Position numbers and translations under genes: made by a program
Shown: positions 19,246 to 27,527 of the stretch, piece after piece
How positions within the stretch are numbered: the stretch's first letter is position 1
Layout of the letters: every line of letters begins with the position of its first letter
NCBI GenBank assembly: GCA_038562555.1
Contig: JBCFBK010000001.1
Coordinates: forward strand, 1-64,000
Reading direction: 5' to 3'
Origin: JBCFBK01 sp038562555
Lineage (GTDB): Bacteria; Bacteroidota; Bacteroidia; Bacteroidales; Prolixibacteraceae
DNA: 64,000 nucleotides
The notes under the pieces: generated by a model
Seen by the model: only the letters and a program-made list of their open reading frames with translations
Database searches by the model: none
What the model was told of the DNA's origin: nothing

Positions 19246-20253
19246 ATGAAGGACGAAATGGTATACAGGGAAAAGATTTTCCTGTTTCTTCAGGGAAAGC
19301 TGGCTGAAGAAGAGGAAAAAGAACTTTTGACCTGGATCAAGGCGGGAGGTGAAATCCGGAAAAAGCTATTCCGGGAAGAGCAGAACCGGTTCCGGGAAAA
19401 AGTTGTGCAGCAAAAAAATGCGCAAACCGACCGGCAATGGGAAAAACTAAGCATTCAACTGGAAGATTATGCCTTTCTTAATTTACAGCCTGAACGGCAA
19501 CGATCTATACCGCACAAATGGGCCATGGCAGTTGCAGCAGCCTTCATTTTAGGGTTGCTCATTCCATCCGTCTTTTATTTCAGCGGGAAGGATTATCTCC
19601 AAAACAGATTACAGGTACAGGAGGTGTCGGTTCCATACGGCGCCCGGACTAGTTTTATGCTTCCCGATGGCTCTACTGCCTGGCTGAATTCCGGATCGAC
19701 CCTTTCATTTCCTGCACATGCCAATGGCGATCGCACCGTCAACCTGAGCGGTGAAGCATACTTTGATGTGGTGAAAAACGGAACCCTTTTTACCGTTTCA
19801 ACCGTTTACGGGAAGATTGAGGTACTGGGAACCTCATTCAATGTAAAGGCGTACAGCGACGGCGAATTCGAGTCTACCCTGGTAGAGGGCTCGGTTAAGG
19901 TTAATGGCTCCGGAAATCATTCGCTCATATTGATCCCCGGACAACAGGCTTACCTGAATGAGCAGGGTAAATTGAATATCCGAAAGGTGGATACTGAAGT
20001 TTTTACTTCCTGGAAAGAAGGCAAGCTCATTTTTTACCGGGAACCTTTTGCCAAAATGGCAAAGCGGTTGGAGCAATGGTATAATGTGACCATTGAAGTC
20101 AATGATGAAGAAATGAAAGACCTGTGGTTTACAGGCACAATCGAGATGGAAACCTTAAGTGAGGTAATGGATCTGATCAGCAGGACCATGCCCGTTCAGT
20201 ATGAATATAACCAAAAAGCGAGAATACTAAGGATTTACAAGAAACTGAAATAA
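19246..20253 (+). CDS. FecR-family anti-sigma factor
   Basis: 335 residues from MKDEMVYREK; an upstream in-frame ATG at 19174 adds 24 unrelated residues and runs into the repeat array, so I reject it. A cytosolic N-terminal sigma-binding domain (1-88) is followed by one membrane helix (about 91-113), a periplasmic FecR domain (about 125-235; VPYGARTSFMLPDGSTAWLN, LSGEAYFDV, VLGTSFNVKAY) and a C-terminal DUF4974/STN-like domain (about 262-335). It would hold the sigma factor until the STN domain of the receptor at 20330 signals ligand. Confidence 0.94.
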   Translation: MKDEMVYREKIFLFLQGKLAEEEEKELLTWIKAGGEIRKKLFREEQNRFREKVVQQKNAQTDRQWEKLSIQLEDYAFLNLQPERQRSIPHKWAMAVAAAFILGLLIPSVFYFSGKDYLQNRLQVQEVSVPYGARTSFMLPDGSTAWLNSGSTLSFPAHANGDRTVNLSGEAYFDVVKNGTLFTVSTVYGKIEVLGTSFNVKAYSDGEFESTLVEGSVKVNGSGNHSLILIPGQQAYLNEQGKLNIRKVDTEVFTSWKEGKLIFYREPFAKMAKRLEQWYNVTIEVNDEEMKDLWFTGTIEMETLSEVMDLISRTMPVQYEYNQKARILRIYKKLK

Positions 20254-20260
20254 AGGAAAA

Positions 20261-20283
20261 GGCGGAAAGTCGCGTTTCCCGCC
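20261..20283 (+). other. Short stem-loop between fecR and susC
   Basis: Arms GGCGG and CCGCC, extended by AAA/TTT with one bulged C, surround a small GTCGCG loop just after the fecR stop. No clean run of T follows, so it may be a weak attenuator or an mRNA processing/stability element separating regulator and receptor expression. Function is inferred. Confidence 0.35.
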
Positions 20284-20329
20284 TCTTCTCATGCGTAGTT
20301 TAAAGTATTCATTAAACCAGTTCAAATCT

Positions 20330-23300
20330 ATGAAAAAAATGCCATGTAGTGATGGCTGTTGGCCATTGTTTTACCAATTGATCAGAAAAATGAGATTAAC
20401 GGTTTTTCTATTATGTGTCACGATGATGAGTGGTTTGGCAACGGAAAGTTACTCCCAGGCCACGAAGCTGACGGTTGTTCTGAATAACACGTCGATCGAG
20501 AATGTTCTTCGGGAAATTGAGAATCAAAGCGGTTACCGGTTTTTCTACAACGGACGAATCGATGTTGAAAAACGGGTGTCTGCCAATTTCGTCGACAGAA
20601 ACATCGATGAAGTTCTGGACAGTGTACTTGAAGGCACAACCATTACCTATGAAGTGGTAGGTCGTCAGATCGTTCTTTCTTCAGCGGAAAAGGGAGCGGC
20701 AATCCAGCAGCCCGCGCAGGTATCGGGAAAGGTGACTAATCCCGAGGGAGAACCCCTCCCCGGGGTTACGGTTATCGTGAAGGGCACTACCCGCGGAACC
20801 ACTACCGACCTCGATGGAAATTATGTACTGCCGGGCATTGATCCTGGCGAAACACTTGTATTTTCATTTGTAGGCATGAAATCCCAGGAAATACCGGTTG
20901 CAGGCAAGACTCAAATCAACATCACGATGGAAGAAGAGGCCTTCGGACTGGAAGAAGTTGTTGCAATCGGGTATGGTGAAAAGAGAAGAGTTAACATGAC
21001 CGGATCGGTGACGTCAGCCAATTCAGAAGTGTTGGAATCACGTCCCATCACCAACACGGTCACTGCCATTCAGGGAGTGATGCCGGGACTGGTCGTCCAG
21101 CGTTCATCCGGTCAGCCGGGAAGTGAAAGTTTTGACCTGAGGGTCCGGGGAATTACGTCTACAAACGGTGGAAATACACCCCTGATCATGGTCGACGGGG
21201 TTGCCGGTGACCTTAATTTGTTGAATCCGGATGATATTGAATCGATCAGCGTTCTGAAAGACGCGTCAGCCTCCATTTACGGAGCCCGGGCAGCGGGCGG
21301 AGTCGTCCTGGTAACAACTAAGGGCGGGCAAAAAGGCGCTCCAAAAATAAGCTACAGTACCAACTTTGCCGTCAGCGAACTGGCCGGGCTAATGGAAACC
21401 CCTGATCATTACCAGATGGCGATCATGGACAATGAAGCCAATATCCACAACGGGGCCGCTCCCATGTACACGCCCGACCTGCTTGAAAAAGTCAGGATCG
21501 GTGATCCCAACCCGATCCCTCACCCGGTATACGGCAGTGCCGGCTGGATGTTGTTCTTTACCTCGACCGACTGGAGAAACGCTGTATTCGAAAATGGATT
21601 TCAGCAAAAACATACCGTGAATGTCTCCGGCGGTGGCGACTATTCATCCTATTATTTATCCGGGACCTTCTCCGACCAGAAAGGGGTGATCAAATACGGT
21701 GATGACAACAACAAGCGTTACAACCTGCGCATGAACTATGACTATAACTTCACAAAATGGTTAAAGCTCGAATCGAAAGTAGCGTTCGAAAATCAAAACC
21801 GTACCGACATCGGAGGTGTAGGATCGGCCGGGATCATGTATGAGACGATTTTCGGCATGCCCAATCACCCCATCTATACCCAAAGCGGCGAAAAATACTT
21901 TGCCCAGGGAGGTTGGGGAAACGCAGTGGCACAAGCTAAAGAAGGCGAAACCGCCACCTTCGTGAACCGAAACTTCAACACGAATTTCAAGTTGATCGCG
22001 GAGGTTATGAAAGGGCTCAAAATCAATCTGCAGGCAGGCGTCAATGTCGGAACGACCAACAGTAAAGACATCGCCAATTCACATCCCCTGTATGTCTGGG
22101 ATGAAAGCGCCATTGCCTATTACTCCATCGCCAATCCTGACCAGACCTATGTCAATCAATCTAACAGCACCAATACGTACCGGAATTTCACCGGCTATTT
22201 CCAGTACAACAAGACGTTGAACGAAGTTCACAAACTGGATGTCATGGGTGGGATCTCGCATGAAGAAAACGATTTCGAGGAATTCAGTGCCATGAGAACC
22301 CGTTTTATCACTGACGAAAACTGGGAATTAGGACTCGGCTCCAGCGATAATATGAGCAACGATGGCGGCGGTTATCATTGGGCGATCCGTTCATTGTTTT
22401 CCCGGATCAGCTATAGCTTTAAAGATAAATATCTGCTTGAGGCAAACCTGCGTTACGACGGCAGCTCACGTTTTGACAGGAATACCCGCTGGGGGTTGTT
22501 CCCCGGAATTTCGCTGGGATGGAGGATCTCGGAGGAAGCGTTCATGCAAAGCGCTGGAATGATAAATGACTTAAAATTACGTGCTTCGTATGGAGAAACA
22601 GGAAATCAGGACGTGATCGGCTATTACGATTACTACCAACTCATCAATGTTGACCGGGGTTATCCTTATCCTTTCGGACCAGGCGGGCGCGATCAGTCGG
22701 CCTATTTATCAGGCATGGTTTCGCCCGACAGGACCTGGGAAACAGTAGCCGTCAGCAATATCGGACTGGATGCTACCCTACTCGCTTCAAGTCTGGATTT
22801 CTCGTTCGACTATTTTATTAAAAAGAATAAGGACATGCTGATCCCGGTTACGTATCCGAGTATGTTAGGTGCTATTCCGCCATACTCCAATGCAGGAGAA
22901 CTGAGAACAAAAGGGTTTGAAACTGCCGTCAGGTACAGTAAAAAGATCGGCGAATTCAGCGGATCGTTCAGGGTCACGCTGAGTGATGCCCATGATGAAC
23001 TGACTGATTACGGCGGACAGGACACCTATATCCTGGGATTGAACGCCAACCGCGAAGGTTATCCTGTTAATACTTATTTTGCCTATGAATTCGACGGCGT
23101 GATCCGTACGCAGGAGGAGCTGGATGCCTATAAAATGCTGGGGGGAGTTCCCGGCGACATCGGTATCGGCGATGCCCGTTTTAAGGATCTGGATGGTGAC
23201 GGCAATATCAACATTTACAGCAGCATCCCCGGCAGCGACGGAGACGTGAAAAATGTGGGAAGCACCACGCCCCGATATACCTATGGATTTAACCTTGATC

Positions 23301-23749
23301 TAAAATGGAAAAATTTTGATCTGGGAATTTTTGTGCAGGGAGTCGGAAAACGAACACTCTTCCGGGTGGGCGAATATGCCATGCCCTGGAGTGACTGGTG
23401 GAGGCAACCTCCCCTGTTCTATTTTGGAAATACGTGGAACGAAGACCGTCCGGATGCAAAATACCCGAGGCTCAGCCACGGCAATATCCGTTACTGGAAT
23501 TACCAGCCCTCCACCCTGCAAGCTGTTAATGCTGCTTATCTGAGGCTTAAAAACCTCCAGATCGGATATACCCTTCCTGCATCCCTGTTAAGTAAAATCT
23601 ATGTAAAAAAAGCCCGGGTTTATTTCAGCGGATTTGACCTGTTTGAGATCCATAACGTGAAAGGAGGATGGGATCCCGAATCGAGCGATTCCGGTTTCAA
23701 TTATCCGTTCCAGCGGTTATATTCTGTGGGCCTTGACTTAACTTTTTAA
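20330..23749 (+). CDS. SusC/RagA-family TonB-linked receptor with N-terminal STN signalling domain
   Basis: 1139 residues from MKKMPCSDG; an upstream in-frame ATG at 20291 would add 13. The order is a signal peptide (TESYSQ), STN domain (about 45-110; TKLTVVLNNTSIENVLREIE), carboxypeptidase-regulatory-like domain (about 125-205; GEPLPGVTVIVKGTTRGTTTDLDGNY), plug (PLIMVDGVAG, ASIYGARAAGGVVLVTT) and beta-barrel ending in LDLTF. The STN domain is the part that contacts FecR in trans-envelope signalling, and fecI and fecR lie directly upstream. It should import an oligosaccharide with the SusD partner encoded 9 bp downstream. Confidence 0.95.
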   Translation: MKKMPCSDGCWPLFYQLIRKMRLTVFLLCVTMMSGLATESYSQATKLTVVLNNTSIENVLREIENQSGYRFFYNGRIDVEKRVSANFVDRNIDEVLDSVLEGTTITYEVVGRQIVLSSAEKGAAIQQPAQVSGKVTNPEGEPLPGVTVIVKGTTRGTTTDLDGNYVLPGIDPGETLVFSFVGMKSQEIPVAGKTQINITMEEEAFGLEEVVAIGYGEKRRVNMTGSVTSANSEVLESRPITNTVTAIQGVMPGLVVQRSSGQPGSESFDLRVRGITSTNGGNTPLIMVDGVAGDLNLLNPDDIESISVLKDASASIYGARAAGGVVLVTTKGGQKGAPKISYSTNFAVSELAGLMETPDHYQMAIMDNEANIHNGAAPMYTPDLLEKVRIGDPNPIPHPVYGSAGWMLFFTSTDWRNAVFENGFQQKHTVNVSGGGDYSSYYLSGTFSDQKGVIKYGDDNNKRYNLRMNYDYNFTKWLKLESKVAFENQNRTDIGGVGSAGIMYETIFGMPNHPIYTQSGEKYFAQGGWGNAVAQAKEGETATFVNRNFNTNFKLIAEVMKGLKINLQAGVNVGTTNSKDIANSHPLYVWDESAIAYYSIANPDQTYVNQSNSTNTYRNFTGYFQYNKTLNEVHKLDVMGGISHEENDFEEFSAMRTRFITDENWELGLGSSDNMSNDGGGYHWAIRSLFSRISYSFKDKYLLEANLRYDGSSRFDRNTRWGLFPGISLGWRISEEAFMQSAGMINDLKLRASYGETGNQDVIGYYDYYQLINVDRGYPYPFGPGGRDQSAYLSGMVSPDRTWETVAVSNIGLDATLLASSLDFSFDYFIKKNKDMLIPVTYPSMLGAIPPYSNAGELRTKGFETAVRYSKKIGEFSGSFRVTLSDAHDELTDYGGQDTYILGLNANREGYPVNTYFAYEFDGVIRTQEELDAYKMLGGVPGDIGIGDARFKDLDGDGNINIYSSIPGSDGDVKNVGSTTPRYTYGFNLDLKWKNFDLGIFVQGVGKRTLFRVGEYAMPWSDWWRQPPLFYFGNTWNEDRPDAKYPRLSHGNIRYWNYQPSTLQAVNAAYLRLKNLQIGYTLPASLLSKIYVKKARVYFSGFDLFEIHNVKGGWDPESSDSGFNYPFQRLYSVGLDLTF

Positions 23750-23758
23750 TTTCAAATC

Positions 23759-25405
23759 ATGAAGACAATATGTTGTTCTTTGTTTATCCTAGTTGTCATC
23801 TTCGCAGGATGTCAAAAGGATCTTGATCTTACTCCCAAAGATCAGATATCCGATGCTTCTTTCTGGCAGAACTCCAACCAGTTCAAGCTGGCCGCCAATG
23901 ATTTTTATTATAAGTTACAGGAAGCGCCCAACTATACCGATCTGAATTCGGACATTGCTTTCGGTTCAGGGTCCAATTCCGTCAGTAACGGCTCCTACCT
24001 GGCAGCAGCCAATTCGGATATCTGGGACGATGCCTGGGAAGGGATCCGGGGCGCTAACTATTTACTGGAAAAGTCCAGAGAGTATGCCGGCGACGAAGAT
24101 ATTTCCAGATGGATGGGCGAAGCCTGGTTCTTTCGGGCATACTTTTACTGGAAGCTGGTAAAATCGTTTGGAGGCGTTCCGCTAATCACGTCGGTTCTGG
24201 CGGTCGATTCGGAAGATCTGTATAAACCCCGGTCTACGCAGCAGGAAATTATCGATTTCATCATTGCCAACCTCGATTCGGCTGCCGGCTCCTTACCGCT
24301 TCAAAGCGAACTCGCCGAGGCTGAACTGGGGCGTGTGACCAGCGGCGCAGCTTTCGCGTTGAAAGCCAGGGCAGCCCTTTACCAGGCCAGTTGGGTCAAA
24401 TTTCATGAGTCCGGCGATGCCTCCGCTTTGTACACAGAAGCGATTGATGCAGCCGGACAGGTGGTTGCTTCAACGGAATATGAGCTTTACGCACAACCGA
24501 ATAATACCGGCTATAAATATTTATTTATCCTGAGGGGAGATGACAGCAAAGAGGTCATCCTGGCGCGGAGGTACTATATTGACCGGATCACGCACAACTG
24601 GACCCGTGAGTTATGGTTCAATTATATGGTTCCTACCAAGAATCTGGCCGATCAGTATCTGGCTACCGACGGACTCCCGATTGATGAATCACCATTATTT
24701 CAAGGCTATGCCGAACTCGACAGCGAATTCAGGAACCGCGATCCGCGTATGGCCATGACCTTCATCGTACCGGGATCGACCATTTATGCCGACGGCGGGA
24801 CCTGGGCGGTTACCTACCCCGGCTTTACGGGGACAAATGCAACTCAGACGGGCTACATGCTCCGGAAATTCCTGGACGAAACCCTCGAAGCCACCCAGTT
24901 TCAGGGCAGTTATGATTTCAAGGAATTCAGGTATGCCGAAGTATTGCTGATCCTGGCTGAAGCCTTGTTTGAGAACGACGGTTCGATTTCCGATGCCGAT
25001 TTGGACCGGACCATTAACGTAGTCAGAAACCGGGTTAATATGCCTGCACTAACAAACGCACATGTAACCGCGAACGGACTCGACATGCGCACCGAAATCC
25101 GGCGTGAACGAACCGTTGAACTGGCTTTTGAAGGATTCAGACGCGACGACCTGAGACGGTGGAAAACGGCTGAAATCGTTATGCCTATGGCTATTAAAGG
25201 AGTCCGTTTTGTGGGAACAGAATATGAACAACGGTATCCTGATCTTCGTATAGGAACCGACATCCAGGTAGACGGGAACGGATTTATAGAAACTGAAACA
25301 GCCGCTTCCCGCCGGTTCCTTCCCAATAAGCATTATCTGGATCCGCTGCCGTTGCAGCAAGTTCAGTTGTCGAAGGGTACGTTGACCCAAAACCCGGAAT
25401 GGTGA
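23759..25405 (+). CDS. SusD/RagB-family nutrient-binding lipoprotein
   Basis: 548 residues. The lipobox VIFAGC puts the lipidated Cys near residue 19. The N-terminal DLTPKDQISDASFW, the helical segment GEAWFFRAYFYWKLVKSFGGVPLIT (about 120-145), and the C-terminal EIRRERTVELAFEGFRRDDLRRW (about 445-467) are typical of the family. It forms the surface lid of the STN-bearing SusC encoded 9 bp upstream. Glycan specificity is not readable from sequence. Confidence 0.95.
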   Translation: MKTICCSLFILVVIFAGCQKDLDLTPKDQISDASFWQNSNQFKLAANDFYYKLQEAPNYTDLNSDIAFGSGSNSVSNGSYLAAANSDIWDDAWEGIRGANYLLEKSREYAGDEDISRWMGEAWFFRAYFYWKLVKSFGGVPLITSVLAVDSEDLYKPRSTQQEIIDFIIANLDSAAGSLPLQSELAEAELGRVTSGAAFALKARAALYQASWVKFHESGDASALYTEAIDAAGQVVASTEYELYAQPNNTGYKYLFILRGDDSKEVILARRYYIDRITHNWTRELWFNYMVPTKNLADQYLATDGLPIDESPLFQGYAELDSEFRNRDPRMAMTFIVPGSTIYADGGTWAVTYPGFTGTNATQTGYMLRKFLDETLEATQFQGSYDFKEFRYAEVLLILAEALFENDGSISDADLDRTINVVRNRVNMPALTNAHVTANGLDMRTEIRRERTVELAFEGFRRDDLRRWKTAEIVMPMAIKGVRFVGTEYEQRYPDLRIGTDIQVDGNGFIETETAASRRFLPNKHYLDPLPLQQVQLSKGTLTQNPEW

Positions 25406-25410
25406 GAAGA

Positions 25411-25529
25411 AGCTATTAGCTGATAGCCATGAGCTGTTAGTACGGTGTTCCGGTGTCCGGTCTCCCGTCTCCTTTTTATCACCTTTTCAGTCTTACGCCT
25501 TATAACTAATTACATACGACTATTATAAC
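25411..25529. repeat. Degenerate 7-bp tandem array B filling the susD-GH123 gap
   Basis: Seventeen 7-bp units in one phase, 119 bp exactly, run from 5 bp after the susD stop up to the ATG of the next gene. Examples are AGCTATT at 25411 and AGCTGAT at 25418; GTGTCCG at 25453 and GTCTCCC at 25460; ACGACTA at 25516. Motif families overlap those in arrays A and C, sometimes as reverse complements. Spacing is continuous while the unit changes. The array occupies the whole ribosome-binding region of the downstream gene. Confidence 0.8.
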
Positions 25530-27350
25530 ATGAGGAAATTTTCAATTTTAAGCCTATCACTTTTACTGGCCGGAGCGGTTTGCGCGCAGACCGAAGGCCA
25601 GGTTGATATTACAAAGGTCCCCGCCCCGGCCTGGCACTACCAGCCGGAATATACCTTTGATGTACCATCCGATCCCGAAGAATGGGCGCACCAGGAGGCC
25701 GGATTGCATGCAGCATTCGGATCGACCGGTGAGTTGTACCTGCGTCGGGAGATCCCTTCTTTGGGACAGGAAAATACAGTTTGGGAAGAAACCGGTTGGC
25801 GTGGCGAACGGCTAAACGCACAACTGCTGATTTGGTCGCCCGATACCATCGGACAGGTTCGGGTTCAGGTCAGTGACCTGATAAACGCCGGCGGGCAAAA
25901 AATCAGCCGCGAGAACATCAAAATCAATCTGGTGCGGTACGTTTTATCGAACTTCCCTTACGGGGCAGACGGTTTTACATGCGAAACCGGCAGCGATTCC
26001 GCCTGGCTCATGCCCGACCGCTTCGAAACCTTCGACCGGTTCGACCTGCCTGGGCAAACAGTGAGACCGGTATGGATTTCGGTCGACGTGCCTCAGGGAT
26101 CGGAAGCCGGAAATTATACCGGTACCATCGCGGTCAATTCATTGCAGGGTCACGTGACCCTGCAACTGAAATTAACCGTACAAAACCAGGTCTTACCTGT
26201 TCCGCACGACTGGAAATTCCGGCTCGACCTCTGGCAAAATCCCTGGGCGGTTGCCTGGTACTACCAACTTGAACCCTGGTCGGACGAACATCAGGAAATG
26301 CTGAAAAAACACCTGAAATTATACGCCGATGCAGGTGGAAAATACATCACCACTTACGCCGTGCATTCGCCCTGGTCGGATAATTCATACATGATCGAAG
26401 GAGGAATGATCGACTGGATCAAAACAGCGGAGGGCCGGTGGAAATTCGATTACGGCATTTTCGATCAGTACGTGGAACTGGCCATGGACTGCGGCGTTGA
26501 TGAAGCAATCACCATTTATACCCCCGTGCCATGGGGCTACCGCTTCCGCTATAAAGAAGAACAGTCGGGCGACTACATTTATGAGTCGTGGGAGCCCGCT
26601 TCGGCGGAATTTAAAAACGTCTGGAACGTTTTCCTGGACGATCTGAAAGCCCATCTGACCCAAAAAGGATGGCTTGATAAAACTTATCTGGGCATCAACG
26701 AAAATCCGCTCGATGTTACGCTGGCAGCCGCAAAGGTGATCAAAGAGCACTCCAGGGACTGGCGGATTACCTATGCCGGCGACTGGCATCCGGAGCTGAC
26801 ATCATTGCTCGATGACTATTCACCGATCATCACCAGCGAACCCAGCCCAAAAGAACTGCAGGAACGTGCCGCAAAGGGATTTACAACAACCTGGTATGTC
26901 TGCTGTACGCCTCCCAGACCAAACAATTTTGTGTTCTCTCCGCCGGTCGAAGGCCGGTACATCGGTTGGTACACCGCAGCATACGGTTACGACGGCTTCC
27001 TGCGCTGGGCATATGATGCCTGGCCTGCCGATCCGATGCGGGATGCCCGGCATACGCTCTGGCCTGCCGGCGATTGCTTCATGGTTTATCCCGGCGGCAA
27101 TAGCTGTATCCGGTTTGAAAAGCTGCGGGAGGGGATCGCTGACTTTGAGAAAATACGGATCCTGAAAGAGAAAGCTTCCCGGTCAATCAATCCGAAGGTA
27201 AAAACCCTGGTAAAATCGCTGGATGCACTCCTGGCCACCTTCACGGCCGAACGGGACTATAAGAAGCGTAATTACGATCCGCAGCAAATGACAGAAGATT
27301 TGCGGAAAGGGAACGAACTGATCCGGGAATTGAGTGAAGAACTGAATTAG
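25530..27350 (+). CDS. GH123/DUF4091-family exported glycoside hydrolase, altered catalytic dyad
   Basis: 606 residues with a signal peptide ending near VCAQ. An N-terminal beta-sandwich (about 25-235) precedes a (beta/alpha)8 domain (about 240-560) with the DUF4091 hallmarks FRLDLWQNPWAVA, GYDGFLRWAYDAWPADP and GDCFMVYPGG. Characterised GH123 enzymes are beta-N-acetylgalactosaminidases that use a neighbouring Asp-Glu pair in substrate-assisted catalysis. Here the matching site reads YLGINENPLD, that is Asn390-Glu391, so the Asp is replaced by Asn. It may be a variant enzyme, a different DUF4091 activity, or a binding protein. It sits between susD and a DUF5107 gene, with 7-bp arrays on both sides. 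Confidence 0.8.
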   Translation: MRKFSILSLSLLLAGAVCAQTEGQVDITKVPAPAWHYQPEYTFDVPSDPEEWAHQEAGLHAAFGSTGELYLRREIPSLGQENTVWEETGWRGERLNAQLLIWSPDTIGQVRVQVSDLINAGGQKISRENIKINLVRYVLSNFPYGADGFTCETGSDSAWLMPDRFETFDRFDLPGQTVRPVWISVDVPQGSEAGNYTGTIAVNSLQGHVTLQLKLTVQNQVLPVPHDWKFRLDLWQNPWAVAWYYQLEPWSDEHQEMLKKHLKLYADAGGKYITTYAVHSPWSDNSYMIEGGMIDWIKTAEGRWKFDYGIFDQYVELAMDCGVDEAITIYTPVPWGYRFRYKEEQSGDYIYESWEPASAEFKNVWNVFLDDLKAHLTQKGWLDKTYLGINENPLDVTLAAAKVIKEHSRDWRITYAGDWHPELTSLLDDYSPIITSEPSPKELQERAAKGFTTTWYVCCTPPRPNNFVFSPPVEGRYIGWYTAAYGYDGFLRWAYDAWPADPMRDARHTLWPAGDCFMVYPGGNSCIRFEKLREGIADFEKIRILKEKASRSINPKVKTLVKSLDALLATFTAERDYKKRNYDPQQMTEDLRKGNELIRELSEELN

Positions 27351-27355
27351 TCAAG

Positions 27356-27523
27356 AGTGCCTGGGGCATAGCGCATGGAGCATAGAGGAGAGAACGGAAA
27401 CCGGAAACGGGAGACCGGAAGAGAGTTATGAATGATGAAAATGCTAAAAAGCTAATGGCTAATGGCTAAAAGCTTTCTTACGACTAATTACTTACAACTA
27501 AAAGCTAATAGCTAAAAGCTTCC
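27356..27523. repeat. Degenerate 7-bp tandem array C, longest of three
   Basis: Twenty-four 7-bp units keep phase over 168 bp between the GH123 stop and 4 bp before the next ATG. Units include GGGGCAT at 27363 and AGCGCAT at 27370; AAACCGG at 27398 and AAACGGG at 27405; AATGGCT at 27454 and 27461; AGCTAAT at 27503 and AGCTAAA at 27510. The GGGGCAT type is the reverse complement of the TGCCCCA type in array A, and the AGCTAAT type matches AGCTATT in array B. Not coding in any frame. Confidence 0.82.
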
Positions 27524-27527
27524 GACT

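Noticed and set aside
19044..27523. The idea that the 7-bp arrays are a CRISPR array or terminal repeats of a transposon
   Set aside because: Units are contiguous and only 7 bp with no spacers, there are no cas genes, and no terminal inverted repeats or transposase are present.
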